DNA of 64,000 nt from Diadema setosum (lineage: Eukaryota; Echinodermata; Echinoidea; Diadematoida; Diadematidae), in NCBI GenBank assembly GCA_033980235.1, contig CM067070.1:23524699-23588698 (forward strand), in the 5' to 3' direction. The stretch's first letter is position 1. The number at the start of each line of letters is the position of its first letter. The position numbers and the translations under genes were made by a program. The notes beneath the pieces were generated by a model. The model was given only the letters and a program-made list of their open reading frames with translations, searched no databases and was not told where the DNA came from. Positions 20,996-61,207 of this stretch are shown here, one piece after another.

Positions 20996-23900
20996 TTCAA
21001 CCATACAAACTGACACAAAATTAATCTTGTGCTCTCACAGATGCATGCATGAGTGCAAACGACAACAAATGGGACCCAGACAGGTGCAAGATTTTTTTGT
21101 CATATAGATATTTATATATACAAATAATCTATGTTCTCTTTTTTTTTTTTTATTTCAGCATTTGTGATCTAGTGAATTCAATAACAAATATAGATCCATC
21201 TTAGGGATTATAAATAATGCAATATCAATATTTGGCTAATTTGCAAAAAAAAAAGTCAGAATAACCCTTCCCTAGTAATTAATGAATTGAAACTTTTCTC
21301 CATTGTTGTATACCATGATTCAAAAACACTTCTGCAAATGCAACAGCAGTACTTAGTAGTGACATTTCCACATTACTGTGTGTTCATACAGTGATAGAAA
21401 TCGTGCTTGAACTTTCCTCCGATTTTTAGAGACATATCCCTTTAAAAAAAAAAAAAAAGAGTGCCACAGTAAGACATGACAACATCATGATTCATGTCAC
21501 CTCTCCGATCTGCAAGCAATCTAATCGCTCGCTCGCTGCCGACGAGTCTACCTTTTCACCAGCACGCACCAAGTAAAGAAGGGAAAAGACGTGAAATGTT
21601 TGTGCATAATGTAACAGTGTGTGGAGGGCTGAGATTACACAGTGTTATGAGAAGAAAATTCACAAAAAGTCGATACAGTTAATGACACTGAGATGCGGTC
21701 GACCACTAGCACTAGAATGTTCTTCTTCAGATGAGACAACCACAAGACAAAAACTTTACCACTATGCATCAAGAAGAAAGGTGAACATACAAGATAAACA
21801 GAATTGTTATTCAGGTTGATGTCTGTTCTTCCAGTATCTCTATGATCGCCCATAACACCACTCTCATTTCTTGACTTAAGAAGTACAAAAATGCTGGTTG
21901 TGATGTTAACATCGGCTTTTAACACCATGGAGAAATATCCACACTGTAATCTGTTTGCACCATTAATTACAAAGAAAAAAGCATGTTGAAACCAACAGGC
22001 ATTCGTTTTTCCTCTCTCTTTCAACCTTCTTTAAAAAAAACTTTCCATATTCTTGGGGTCGTATGTTTCCAATTCTACATTAGTTCAGGGTAAGCTGGTG
22101 AGATGGAGGGGCGATGGAGAATTGAGGGACACACATTATGGATGTAACAGCATGAGACATTAAACATGACCACTGAGTGTGCATACGATGTGAGGTTCTC
22201 TTTGAGAAGCTTCCTTCTTCGTCTCTCTAATAAAAACGATGTCACGATGAACATGGATGCTATTGCAAATTGCATTAAAAAATCCCCTGTAAAAGGAGGT
22301 GTGTGGGGTATGGTGGGTGGAGACACGGCGATTGCTTCATATTCACACCTTTCTCCCATAAATTACAGCTGATCTGGGACTACAAAATACAAAAATAGCT
22401 GGACATGATGAAATTTTCAGCAACTTGTGATTTCAGGAACAGACTGGGAGTTGGGGAAAAAACCTGAAATCTGTTGGCGTAAACCATTTTCCACATTTCC
22501 CTATCGAGTAAAACGGGTGCTACGGTGCAAGTAAAGTGCTGTATTTCACACAAAGGACTAAAAACATGGGCAGTTAAAAATCACACATATGCTTCATTTT
22601 ACACAAGGCAAGAAACAAACAAATCAGAACTTTTTTATGAGGGTTTCCAAATTTCTTGATACACAAAATATTTTGTTGGAGATGGTGGCTTCCCCGTATT
22701 TATTTGGACTATCATTATCGGTCACAAGAATGCAAAATATTCCCTAATTGTCATTTTTTCTTCACTCTTTTCTGAAATATAACGCAAATATTCTTGACAA
22801 TCACATGCTAAAGAGCTGACCATTTCAATTCTTCTCTTCATTCTTTGGAATTGAACACGCTCTACGTACTTGACCACATTCACAATAACAAATAACGACA
22901 TCCTGCCTCGAGATCACGCACAATCCCGAATCAAGTCGTCGCACAAACATTAATTCCAAAGCGACAGCATCGTCGTATCTTTCCCACCTCTCTTCTTTGT
23001 GGTGATTTCTCATCCACATAGGATGTTCGCATCCATAGCAACCTGACTGGATGTGTGTGGGTCTATCGCTCTTGCTAACATCACTAATGTTTAATCGGTG
23101 GAGTCATAAATCTGACGATACCCCACCATGCAATTCACACTTGTATTTAAACACTCCTAATCAATTTTGCACCATTGGCTCATTTTTTTTCACTCTAAAA
23201 AGCATTAAAAAACAGACAAACAAACAGGATCAACTTGGAACACACAGGATTTTCCTATCCTCCCTCTACAAGCTGCTGCAACATCTAAAATCAGCTCACG
23301 GTCACATTTGTAGTTTTGCATTACAGACAACAAATTAACCTTCCACAACACCTTTTAATCGTTTGCACTGCACAATGAGAGACACTGTAAGAGATCTGTT
23401 TCAAAGGGAGTGCTGTGTCCAGAAATCAACCTTGACTTGGGCATAGACAAAGGAATTCACATTAAGAATGAAATAACTTCATAAACAATAACTTCATAAA
23501 CAATTAATAAGAAAACTGTGTAGTTATGTGTACTTTAGTGTCAGGGTGGTCAATGGATTTTGAAGTAAAAATACAAAGAAAGGGCATGAGAAATTTAAAA
23601 AAAAAATACACAGTAAGAAATGGAGAGCTTTCAGAACTTCTACACTAAACTGGTCATACCAAAGAGAAACAAAAGAAAGCATGAAAACAATAAAGGATGC
23701 AACACACACACGTGGTGAATAACATGCATAACTTAAAAAGGCAAGACAAAGAGTGTCACATTAACTTGCATACAATGAAATCAAAATGTATCATTTTTTT
23801 TTTCTTCTTCACACAGAAGTGAACAAAGCAATGGAAACAATAAAACAAAAGAAGGCAAGGACAAGGGGAGGGGAGGGGGGCTACAATTTACACAGCTTAA

Positions 23901-26900
23901 AAAAAAAATGTTTGAACGTCAATTACATTACATGGGAGGGTAACTGGAACATTTCTATTACAGACGTGAGCAATTGAGATCTCTTACACTTGAGAAACTC
24001 TTACACTTAACAGCCATTTGACACTCAAGCAGTCAGAATCATACTCTGCTTATCTGTTTTTGGTTTGCCAGATTTTTTATTTTTTTTTTAAATCTTTTTT
24101 ACGACTGACTGTCCACACTGCCATCTTGACTGTCAACGAGCTGTGGGGGCAATTGGGGCTTGGGACACAAGCCCTGTGGCATAAAAACCAGACATTGCGC
24201 ATGCCATCACATTTGATGAACATAATTGGGTGCTATCAACTATGGCCTATGGTCACTCTCCCCTCCAAATTTTGTCCCCGGACCCATCTTGCTTTGTGGG
24301 GGAAGTGGGGACAAGTCCCAGTAAGTGTCCACAGTATGGTTTTGGAGGGACAAGTCCTGCAGCGTGGGACTTTCCCTGCAAGGCAGAGACAAGTGTGTAT
24401 GTCGGGAATGGGACACTGGTGCTCTCCATCCAAGAATGAACAAGACATACGGTGTAGACTTTAATGAGAAGTTTAGAGTTAGCACTGCCACTAGGTGTGC
24501 CAACAACCTCTGGAACCACAGACTTTACAAAACATTGAATAATCTTTTGAGAAGAGCTGTTGGAAAAAAAAAAAAAGCCAGAGCAGAAAGTGGTCATTTT
24601 ACACATAAGTGTGGCATAAATGTTCTTTTGTCAATTTGGTTGAAAAGAATAAACATTCACAAGTTCCTTTCGATATGCATCCAGTTCGTACATCACAAAT
24701 ATCTTTGTATAACATTGTTTTTATGAAGACCACTCCAGTTCTTCAATACTTCATTTACAAGTCAAGGTCACAAGGTCTGAAATGGCCTTTATCTGGACAT
24801 GCTCGGGTTGTATCTGTGAACCAGCTAATTTGTGTTTCAAGAGTAAGTCCAAGTGATTATCCCTGGATAGATGCCATGTCTATTCATCGCAAGGTCTTTA
24901 ATGTCATTCTTGGCAGTATTTCACACAGCAGACTGGAATATTCTCTTTCATTCATGACCGAATTTGGTCATAAACCACTGTTCATCTCAGTAGCAAAATC
25001 ATCACAATCAAACTTTATCCCTGGATGTGTAAGTGATCACAGCATTGACATTATCTTAGAAGATTCAAGTTAATATTTTTGTCTGATATTGACACAAATT
25101 GTTGTTGTTGTTTTTTTTTCTTTTTATATATGACACACGAGAGAGAAAGCCAGAAAAAAAAAGTTCTTTTGCAAATTTCCTGATGTACAAAGAATCTGTA
25201 TCAAAATTAAACTCTCAGCAGTGCAACACCGAGGGATTTCAAATATAAAAAAAAAAATAATAATAACCAATATCATGGAACACCTGACCCAAAAAAAATA
25301 AAAAAAATAGAATTGGTCAAAAACACCATTACTTGTGTAACTCTGTCTGCAATAGATTGTGATGTCTGCAGCAGAAAATTGGTTTGTATTCGACGTGATT
25401 ATTATGCTCACATTCACACTCGTATCCTCCCCGAATCTTTTATTTTGCCGCCTTACGCACGGCTGGTTTGCGCAAACATGATTGCAAGATTAATAGAGAT
25501 AACACTTGGAGCTTTTTGTTGACTCAACATCAAATCTAAGGCCAAAATGGCTATCAGTCGTATGCCAGCCGAACGAGGAAGTGTTTGATGCTGCTAGCCA
25601 CACTGACAAACTTTAAATATTCCATTTTCTTGATATATTTCAGCACTTCAGCATTCCAAGAAATGATATAAAAACTTTTTCTTTTCTAAAATAGACTTTC
25701 AAAACTGGGAAGGGATGTGGATGGGGGGGGGGGGGGGAGGAAGGGTTGGTTGGGAGGGGAAAGAAATGCGCCCCTCTATAAAAAAAAATGCACACACAAA
25801 TCACTATATGACTATAAATATGACAACATGGACAGAAGCAACACATAACATGGACAGAATAAGTAAAATGCAACCATTGTTGTGAGAAAACATATGCATG
25901 ACAAGTGATGACTGAATGCAATACGGGGAATGAAGGACTACCAAAATTTTGTATCACAAGTTGGGAGTGGTGCTGGTCATGGGGGAAATGACGGGAAAGG
26001 GGGTGTGACAAACTATTACACATGTCAAATGGCACAGCAGGGCAATATCACGTTTCCAATTTCTTCCACCTTTTACAAGGGCCTTGAGAGTTGGAGAAAG
26101 GAAAAACTCCAAGCTCAAGGTTTAGTATTTAAAGTGCCACACTACCAATTAAAAAAAAAAAAGACAAAGTGTGGCAAAGAAATATGCATAGTTATGCATG
26201 TATGAAATACGTATACACACCAAAATATAGGCATATTTGTACTCACACACGTATAATTACACACTAAATCTCAACATCTCAATCCGCAGATATGTCATGA
26301 GAAAAAAAAAAAAAAGAGAGAGAGAAAAAGAGAGACGTGCCAATCGTAATCAGTGAGCGAGAATATCTGCAGCTTCGGTGTGAAAAACAAAAAATGGAAA
26401 AAAAAATGCAGTGTAGACAATTTCGTCTCGACATTTTAAGGTACACTTAAAAGATACGAAAGTAAGTGGTACACCTATCTACAGCACAGTGTCGTTTGCG
26501 AGATATATAATACGTGATGCTTCGCAGTCGTCGTTGGTTAAATGACAGTAAGCAACTCCTTCCCACACCAGCTCCCGCCTTTTTCTCACTTGCATTCGCC
26601 CATGCACAGCCAGGAATACTATTCTGATTTAAAAGTTTGGGCTGTAGCATAATACCAGATACCATGGCATCCATTCAGGAGAATAGTTTACATTGCATGC
26701 CAATGTAATAATAGTGCAAAGTTTGTACACATAAATACAATAGAATCGATAATACAGGTAAACATATCAAGGTGTTCGTTAACATACTATAAATGTACAT
26801 CTCTATATAAAATGTAGGCTATAAATTAGCATTCATGTTTTCACCATTTTCTCTTTTCATTTCTTTTTTTAATCATCTTATCTTTCATTTTTTGGTTTTG

Positions 26901-29159
26901 ATCTCGTCACACAAAGATCCATGTGGCATAAAAACACACCATGCTAACACTGAGCCTAGTGTCACTCAGTGCTTTGTGTCAGTGAATGGTAACGCATGCT
27001 TTTAAAATAGTACACACTTTGATTAAAAAAAAACAAAGGCCCAGGTGGGACTTTACTCACAACCCTCTTAACTTCTCTCTGGCTCATACCCTGGTCACTG
27101 AGCCAGGAACCCAATTATCTTAGTCGTACTTCAAGTATGACAAAAAATATAGGTTGTATAAAGGAAAAAACAAGAAACAATACCCTGGTTCCAACATCGT
27201 TTACAGATTTTCGCAGAGGACAATACAAGACAATGACAAAATCCATTTAATCGTTTTCCACATCATGATACACAAAAAAAAAACCCACAAGAACACATGG
27301 ACTTGAATGTCTGTAATACTGATAATTGAACACAACACATTGGTGTCCATGGCAACACCATTTGGATGGAGACCGAACGATCAGTGATTGGTCAGTGAGC
27401 GGTCAGAGGGTGGACACAGTAAAGTTTGTATGCACGAAGATGAGTAAAGATGAAAACCAGGCGAACTCTTTTAACATTGTGATCTTTATCTTGTCATAAC
27501 CCTTTGTGCAGTTGAAGTGTACCAATATCCTGAGAATTAAATTTGTTATATTTGTAGAATTTACTTGCCTTCTGCAAAATATTAGAACTTTCTGTCACTC
27601 TGATTGCTTTTCACTAGGGTTTAAATGTAAATTTTCACAAGTATACCAAAACAAAATGACTTGAAATAGACTAGTCGATCACCCGATTCTTTCATTCGAA
27701 CAATTGCGCTATCAATATTCTTTTTTCCAAATATGTCTTGAATGATATTGATGTGCAACGCTTGGGCATGATCAGCTCACTAAACTGATCGACAAGGAAT
27801 CTCGATATTATTCGTAAAAACGTGCCCGTACAGCTAATACGCGCACACATCAGTACCAGCACTTAGGGAACACAACTTAAATGCGTGGAACACATGTGGC
27901 AAATTGTCATTGAGATATGATCTGATTTATTGGAATACTTGTACGTATACTTTCAGCGGCTATCACAGCTGAATTATGGCTGTTTTTGTGCATTCTAGCT
28001 GTACACAAATTTGATCACCAAGGTATTGGTACACTTTAACTAAACATTCAAGAACATCCTATACTGTGTAAAACTCCAATCACTTCATCATCTTACAAAT
28101 TTATTCACATACATCAGGCAAAGGCATCTTTTTCCACTAAAATAGCTTGTAGACTCAGAAATACCCCCTCCCCCTTCCCACCCTCCCCATTCACCCCCAA
28201 GGGGGAAACATCAAGTAAATACACAAAACAAAATTCTCTTAGGGATTAATGTAACTTGCTTCATTTTGTTTACATTCTCTGAACAGCGTACTATCTTTTG
28301 CTATCAATATTTCACAATAATCTGAATGCTACTCAAGGTTTTCATTCTTTCTGGCAGAGATAAAGTTTCTTCTTTCCCTCTCACAATTACACTGGATTTA
28401 TAGACACAGGAGAGACTGAGGGCATTATTTTTCTGAACACTCCTTCTCAATGTTTCGACGAGTATTTGCAAAGTGTTAACCGTATCACCCCTCCAACCCC
28501 CCCCCCCCCCCCAACACACACATGATAACAAGAAAAAAGAAAGAGATGAGAAAATACCACAAGCTTTTTGATGGCTGAGATTTAAGTAATATCATCAAAC
28601 GAGAGAGAGAAAAAACACACATCATATCTAGAGCCATATGAACACTATATTCATGACTGAAAGCATTGAGAACTGTGTTATCTTTCCACTATCATGTTCA
28701 CTGAAGAACCCCCCCCCCCCTTTTGCCTCTTGTGTGTGTTTTAGAATCAAAACGTCGTTGGCCTCAACTTCATACCAGTTACTACCCATCAGTGATTGTC
28801 ATGGCCACGCTGAGAACAAACAAGCGAAGCCTTTGGACTCCTGTTGATAAGAAAAGTGACTGTGTGAGATGATGCACTTGGGGCTTGGTGAGTTAAAAAT
28901 GAGACCATACATTTCTGGGATCTTGCATTACAACTATTGCATTATTTTTCTTTTGCCTATTACACTTCATAGAACTTTCTACACCTAAACACCAAGTGAG
29001 GATGCTTGGTAGATGATAAACATTGTGACACTTAAAAGTCACACAACCCATGCACCTATGCACCCACAGTACTACATACAGACCAAATCGTCTGGGGTGA
29101 CTGAAGTGAAGGCTAGCCACTTATCTCTCACCCATAGTCCATGTTTCTAAATGCTTCGG
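20996..29159. other. Gene-poor spacer, possibly part of a long 3' UTR
   Basis: About 8 kb with no frame that resembles a known protein on either strand and no RNA gene I can recognise. It contains only homopolymer runs (for example G-run 25724-25738, C-run 28498-28512). Because SIK ends at 33292 on the minus strand, its 3' UTR must extend into lower coordinates, but I cannot mark the cleavage site. Confidence 0.4.
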
Positions 29160-29300
29160 AAGAGCAGCAGCACTCTTGACCTATTGAGGACGTGTCCCAA
29201 GTAAACTCGGGCAGGTGTCTATGGGAAACGCGTGTTGTAGCATAATCAGCCTGTCCTCAACTAGTTAAAGTCAAAGACACATAACTTCACTTCTCAGTGC
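29160..29300. repeat. Dispersed repeat, uninterrupted copy
   Basis: Shares GGTGTCTATGGGAAA and neighbouring blocks (CTCTTGACCTATTGAGG, GTCCCAAGTA, AATCAGCC, CTCAACT) with 14150-14540. It lacks the MITE found there and so acts as the empty site. Family unknown. Confidence 0.6.
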
Positions 29301-29629
29301 AAAATATAGCTACTGAAGATAACAATAACCATATTTCTCAAGCTGATAGATAGCAAAGGGCAAAGGGCTCAGAAACTCTCACAGGGAATGAGGGGTAAAA
29401 GAGCTTGTTGAAGTCTAAACCATACTTGACCCTTGAGCTAATGCCACTCGAGTTGTCTGAAACCTGTCACTTTGAGGCTTAGTCTGTATTTGGAGGCAAT
29501 TTAACACATGTCCAGATGGAAGGACAGTCTGCTCCAAGCCCACATCAAACATCAGTTGGGGGGGGGGATCATTTTTTCCAACCATAGATGAGACAGGTAG
29601 ATGCCCTCTTGAGAAGAGTATCTGAATGC

Positions 29630-29815
29630 ATTAAACTAGACATTTTCGTGAACATGAAACGCTTCGTGAATTTCGTGAAGAGCCGAGATTCGCGAAAGTA
29701 ACATGCACGCAGAAGTGTTTGTTGACGCAATGCATTGAATGCCAGTGGCAATTGGGGCAAAGCTTCCTAACGCGAAAGTTTCATGCCGCAAACGTTTCTG
29801 GATTTTACAGTATAA
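29630..29815. mobile_element. CGCGAA-type MITE fragment
   Basis: Contains repeated TTCGTGAA / TTCGCGAA words and ends ...GCAAACGTTTCTGGATTTTACAGTA. Its centre, ATGCATTGAATGCCAGTGG, appears inverted in the copy at 53505-53712. Confidence 0.5.
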
Positions 29816-31926
29816 CGTATCTCCCTAACCAGCAATGGGTAACCAACAGGAGAGAGAGGGGGATCACATTGTTCAGGATGAGACCTTCCTCATAGATTTG
29901 AAACCCTGTCTTACTCCTTCTTCCTACCCGTGCTAATCATGGCATCACTTCATGCAGTCTACTCTCAATAACCCAATTTAGTCTGAAGAGTGAAACATGA
30001 TTGTAACTAGTCCAACTGATATCATAAATATCACGAGCTATAATTAGTCTAGAATTTTCATTTGATTGTTTGTCTCTTTCTCTTTTTTTGATTTCCCTGA
30101 CACACACTTACAGTAATTACTTTTTAAAGTGAGAGCTGGGGCCTGTCACACATTGTTTCCTCTATCTAAAAGCTTTCCCATACTCCACACTTGACAGTTG
30201 GTGGATTAACAATCGATCGGTTCACAAATATATTCACATTTTACGCATGACCTACTGAAAACAGTTCTTCTTACCAACTCTAAATATCAAAGACACCTTG
30301 CCCCGAAAAAGAAGAAACAAGTAATGCATCTACTAACTGGACCTTACAGATTGAACAAATTTCATGACAATGGGTGAATTCAATAACTGGCCACTTGGTC
30401 TACCGCGGGGGAAGGATGTATTTATGAATTTGAAATGTAAACATATGTGTCTCACTTGAGGCTGTGTCACATGGCACGTAGTAGAGAAGTCATACTGTTT
30501 CAAGTGGAAAGTTGGAGAACACTGAGGGGGTGGTTTTCCCATTCATTCTGAGAGCTACTTAGAATTTTCAGGCCAGCCTTTGGAACATATAGTCAAGTGT
30601 AGATGACCCATGGAAACATCTTTATTTGGGAAATTTAGAAGGGGAGAAGGGTTTTTGTTGAAGGGGACTGGTATTTGTTTGCCTTTTCCCTATTTCATCC
30701 CATTTTCCCTCAATCATTTGCCCCATGGTAACTATTCGTGGCTCCTGACAATCATTTTCTCTACACCCTGTACACCCTTTTCACAGTATAAACACACTGG
30801 CTCCAGCGAAATCGAAGAAAAAAGTACAAGAAAATGCATGCATTGTACAATAGATGTCATGCACGCTCCAACACACTACTGATCGAAGAGGACATTAATC
30901 TTTGGGATTTCAGCATACCTTCCGACTCAAGACACACTTACTCCACGCTGGGAGGAAATTGGGGAGGAGGCGGATCGTTTCCATGGAGATGATTTGCTCT
31001 CGAGATGCCTGCCAAATCGCTTTTCGCTTGAAAGATGCTCTGTGATGCAGGAATTGTCAGGGCACGGATTCAACAAGTGCAAAGGTCAAGATTCTACTTC
31101 TGCCTTTTTAATAAGTCTTTGTGGAGATATTTACCACATCACAGTGGACGAGGTACTGTATCAGAGCACAATGTAGAATCATTTTGTAGAATTTCCTGAA
31201 CAAAAGTGGAACAAATTAGAGGGAGAATCCGTGCCCCGCCCACTTGTCGTTTTCTGAATTACTTTGTTCTTTCTCTTTTTTTCAAACTGTGCATTAGACT
31301 GCGGGCAAATTCCTAGCATTCAATGTTTGCGAGAAGCTTCCCCATCTGTTCACAAACAGCATCTTTCAGCGATTTGCTAGAGAAACTGTCTCTTGATTTG
31401 ATGAGGATGGCAACGGTTTGATTAAAAAAAAAAGTAGATGGTCTACAAAGCGGAAGTGTGATTTCCATTCAAGTCAATGACAAGGTGTGATGCCTTTCAA
31501 AACTCAAATCTGTCAAATGAAAGTTGCCCCTTTTATCTCTACCAGTGCAACTTAGTTTTGTTCTTGCTGACAACCAGTGCAATCATATCAATTAGTGCCA
31601 ATGCAATTCATAATGGATGCCACAAAATCAGAAATACCAATATCTACCAGCATTGCTGTGTAGATGATTGCAATTCGGTCTCCAAAGAATCCGGGCAGAT
31701 CTCTCGAAATGTCTTTTTGCTTTTGGTAATGTGTCTGGAGGTATTCTCTAAACTTTTGGTTTAATGACTAAAAATGCTTTAGTCATCTTGCAATGTATTC
31801 GGATAAAAAATGTTCCTTTCCAACACTAACTTCACTTTACAGTTTTGTATTAAATCTAACAACACATTTGCTAGCTGAGCAGTTTTAAAGTTGAATGAAG
31901 CTGGTGCCCCCGCCCATTTTTCTTTT

Positions 31927-31957
<31 letters not shown>

Positions 31958-33291
31958 GGGGGGGGAGGGGATCTTGAAGACTTCTATTACTTATGCACTT
32001 GAAACAAATGAACTGATCAGAAAACTGTTTCCAATCACTGAAAGGGCTTACGGTGGCAGTACCCATTTATTATCACCCCACGAAACATTCATTCATGATT
32101 TGTGGTGGGCATAATATTGTATCTAGATGGCATTGTCTCCGGTTGAAATCTGATCAGATAATCCAAAACAGGAGGAGAAAAAAGAAGGCTTTGGATACTA
32201 TTCTGCACTTGTCATGAATTTTTGTGTCATGATCAGCTACACTGCAAAATGACATTTTCAACTGGTGCCTGCGTTATGGCGTACACTCGAGAACGTTCAT
32301 GGGATCAATACTCTACCAATCTAGTGGTATCTTATCACCACAATAGAACTGGCCAGTACTGTTCTATAAAATACTTGAATCACATGGAATCTTATGTGTA
32401 CATCACCCATGATAGCCGTAACCATCAGGCATTCAGTTGACCACTAGCTGTGGTGTCAAGTGCAGTGTTCTTAGAGAGTGACCAACATGCATACAAAGGA
32501 AATATCGTTTATTTAGCTCAAGGACTGACAGCATTGTTTTCTTTTGCGTTTTATCACCTTTTTTTGACAACCTTCGACTTTGTAACATTTCAGCCCTTTT
32601 TTTTTTTTAAACAAACTAGAAGGCGAGGTAAAAATGGGCAAGCACCATATCAGAGCAGAATATGACCCCAGCGGATATTGCACACATTTGCTGGCTTTCT
32701 TTGGGAGGGCTGTAGAGGGCGCCAGACACAGAGCCATCTTACTTTCTCCCCATTCACAGACCATTGGAAATCACACCTCTCAGATAAGAATGGATCACAA
32801 AATGTCTACATGCCTTATCCTTCTTCCCTACAATGCAAGAAGAGAGAGCCGCATTCCCTAAAAGCTATTTTTCAAAAATTTCCTCTTACACACGCTTTTC
32901 GCCATCTCCATGGTTACGCACCTATCGACAACAAAGCTGTTGCCCCGGGCGACCGATCTAGCTACCTCCCGCCACTCCTCCCCGGCTGCTATTAAATCAC
33001 GACAACTCGCACATGATCCAGAACGCTCTGCACTAGCAATGACGTGCAAACACCAAGCACTGGAGTGTTTGTAACATTCGTTGTCCTAAACCTCACGTGT
33101 ACATGTATAAATAATATTCTTAAAATGCTACACAGCACATAGAGAGAGAGAGAGCTCACGACAGTCTCGCTTCGGCAGCCTAGCGAAAATTTCCGACAGA
33201 CACTCCTCGGCCGAGATGAGAGATGAAACGAAAACATATGAAATGCAACAGATGATTTTTCTTTATGTTTTTTTTTTTTTTTCAGCTGCTG
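29816..33291. other. Sequence immediately 3' of SIK, probably including 3' UTR
   Basis: No coding sequence supported. A GT-run then a G-run lies at 31926-31975. An (AG)n run is at 33139-33154. A pyrimidine-rich stretch on the plus strand borders the SIK stop. Confidence 0.4.
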
Positions 33292-59054
<25,763 letters not shown>

Positions 59055-59506
59055 CACTATGGTAACAACATACGTAGATACATTGTACCAAAAATCTTTG
59101 TCAAAATCATCTTCACTATCTTTATCACTCTCAACACTGGTGCCATCAACATCATCATCTTCATCATTCCTAACATTGGTGTCATCATCAACATCATCAT
59201 CACCATTATCATTTACTAATATACTGTAGGCGGGTTTCAGAGCCTCGTCATGGAGGTTTGAAAGCCTGCTCAAAAAGTGATCTCTTTGTCTGTCTGTACT
59301 ACTCACGCTGGTTTCACCCACACAGGCCTGAATGGCTCTGTTCCCATGGTAACCGATTTCCCCTCCCATACACAGTTCAGCCTTTTGAATTTCTTACATA
59401 ACCACAAATTAATGTGATATACATCTTTTTGGAATGAATTCTCATCCCAGCAGATAAACTGTGTTGCAAGGTGACACTGGTGTAAATGCCACACTTTACA
59501 CTGACA

Positions 59507-59580
59507 AGTTATTACACCTTTACTAAAGTTATTACATCTTACTAAAGGTATTACACCTCACTAAGTTATTACACCTTACA
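59507..59580. repeat. Four tandem ~19-bp units
   Basis: AAGTTATTACACCTTTACTA-type units repeat four times with small changes, giving an 18-20 base period. Confidence 0.8.
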
Positions 59581-59669
59581 ATTGGGAGTCAGCAAATGTG
59601 CCAAACTCTACATATTACAAGATATGCTTGGCTCATTCATACAGCTATCACTTCCACGATATAATTGCT

Positions 59670-60034
59670 TTAAAGGGGAAGGCTAGTAACTGATCAGTGG
59701 GAATCAGTGGAAATGCTTTAAGATGATTGTTCCAATCCTTATGGGATTCATTCAAGAGTTCATTGTATATCTATTGTTGTGTGAAAATGATTTGCTTCAG
59801 AATGGTCTCATATTCAAATAATGTGCAGTTTAATGCTTCCAGGTTAGCGCCCCTGGTCAGTGACGGAGCATTAATCTGCACATTACTTGAATATGAGACC
59901 GTTCTGAAGCAAATCATTTTCACACAACAATAGATATACAATGAACTCTTGAATGAATCCCATAAGGATTGGAACAATCATCTCCCAGGATTTCCACTGA
60001 TTCCCACTGATCAGTTACTAGCCTTCCCCTTTAA
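59670..60034. mobile_element. Long perfect foldback element, TTAA flanked
   Basis: The first 40 bases after TTAA (AGGGGAAGGCTAGTAACTGA...) are the exact reverse complement of the last 40. The mirror continues to the centre (TTCAAGAGTTCATTGTATATC, TTTGCTTCAGAA) around a loop near 59835-59870. Identical peptide beginnings on both strands follow from this symmetry. About 365 bp, no gene; young and probably non-autonomous. Confidence 0.88.
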
Positions 60035-60810
60035 ACAGTTTGTGTAAGTCCACTGATCAACTTATACACAGAATGGAAAATACAGAAAAGCAAAAGTGAT
60101 TTTTGTTTAGTTGGTGTTGTTCTTCTTCTGAATGATGAAGCATTGGCCTGCACGATGTAACCTTTGGAACAGAACTTGAAGATTTTTCTTTTTATTTCCA
60201 TGGGTCAAGGAACTCAGTGATAGAGCAAAACTTGCTGAAAACTTTTTAAAAAATATGCTGTCTTGATTCATGCCTTGTGGCTAAAATTTCAGGTCAATTT
60301 GATACAGGCAAATCACATCCTACTAAGCTACACATTAGTGGATTCATGACCAAAATTGGTTTACAGATTCAATTGGGTCTGCTGAGTTTACATTTTAATG
60401 GGAATTGGGAGGCTTTATAAAGGGGACGTTCTATCAAGAAAACTGTGAGGGCTATATTAAGTTTGGCAAGTTTTCTGCTGGTAATAGCAGAGAGGCAAGA
60501 TACAGGTAGCTATGCAGATCCATGCAAACAATGGAACAGACAGAAGTATAAAAGAGTGGCTTCTAATTATCTCGCAAAAAGCAGAGATCTGAAACTCCAT
60601 CTCAATGAAGACTATATGATCCCTTCAATCCCTTTAATGGTAGTATGTGAAAGGAAAAGAACTGAAATTATCATATAACAGGAACTTGAATGTCTGAAAT
60701 CAAGGTTTCAGTTATAGAACATGATGACTGTTGTCTAGCTTTTTTTCAATGAGCCATAAAAAAAAATGGGGGGGGGGGGGGGAGGGGTAATAAGGCTGAA
60801 ACAGAGCGGA

Positions 60811-61207
60811 TTAAAGGGATCGTACAGTATTGGTGGAGATGAAAATTGGGCTTTAACTTTTTTGTGAGATACCAAGAAAACACTTATGAAATAATACAGA
60901 GCATACCATTTTGAAAGGAATTCAAAGTTTATTTGATAAAAAACGGGTTTGGAATAGCTGAAACATCCAAAAACAAGGTAAAACAAAATAATCGTAATAA
61001 CATGTGGGTCCCACACTTTATTAGGATCGCTCTGTTTTGGATATCTCGGCCATTTCAAAACCAATTTTCTCATCAAATAAACATTGAATCCCTCTTGGAA
61101 TTACTTGCTCTTTCATATTTCATAAGAAGTTTCTCTAAATATCTCACCAAAAAAATGATAAAAACCTGAAGTTAAGTTCTCAACCAAAAACTATACAATC
61201 TCTTTAA
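60811..61207. mobile_element. TTAA foldback MITE, copy 3
   Basis: Flanked by TTAA on both sides (60811-60814 and 61204-61207). It begins AGGGATCGTACAGTATTGG and has inner arms matching copies 1 and 2 (TTTATTTGATAAAAAACGGG...CCAATTTTCTCATCAAATAAAC). Most diverged of the three, but with the clearest target sites. Confidence 0.75.

Noticed and set aside
24018..25073. Overlapping frames of 130-154 codons on both strands
   Set aside because: No family resemblance, inconsistent frames, low-complexity ends; no splice structure supports them.
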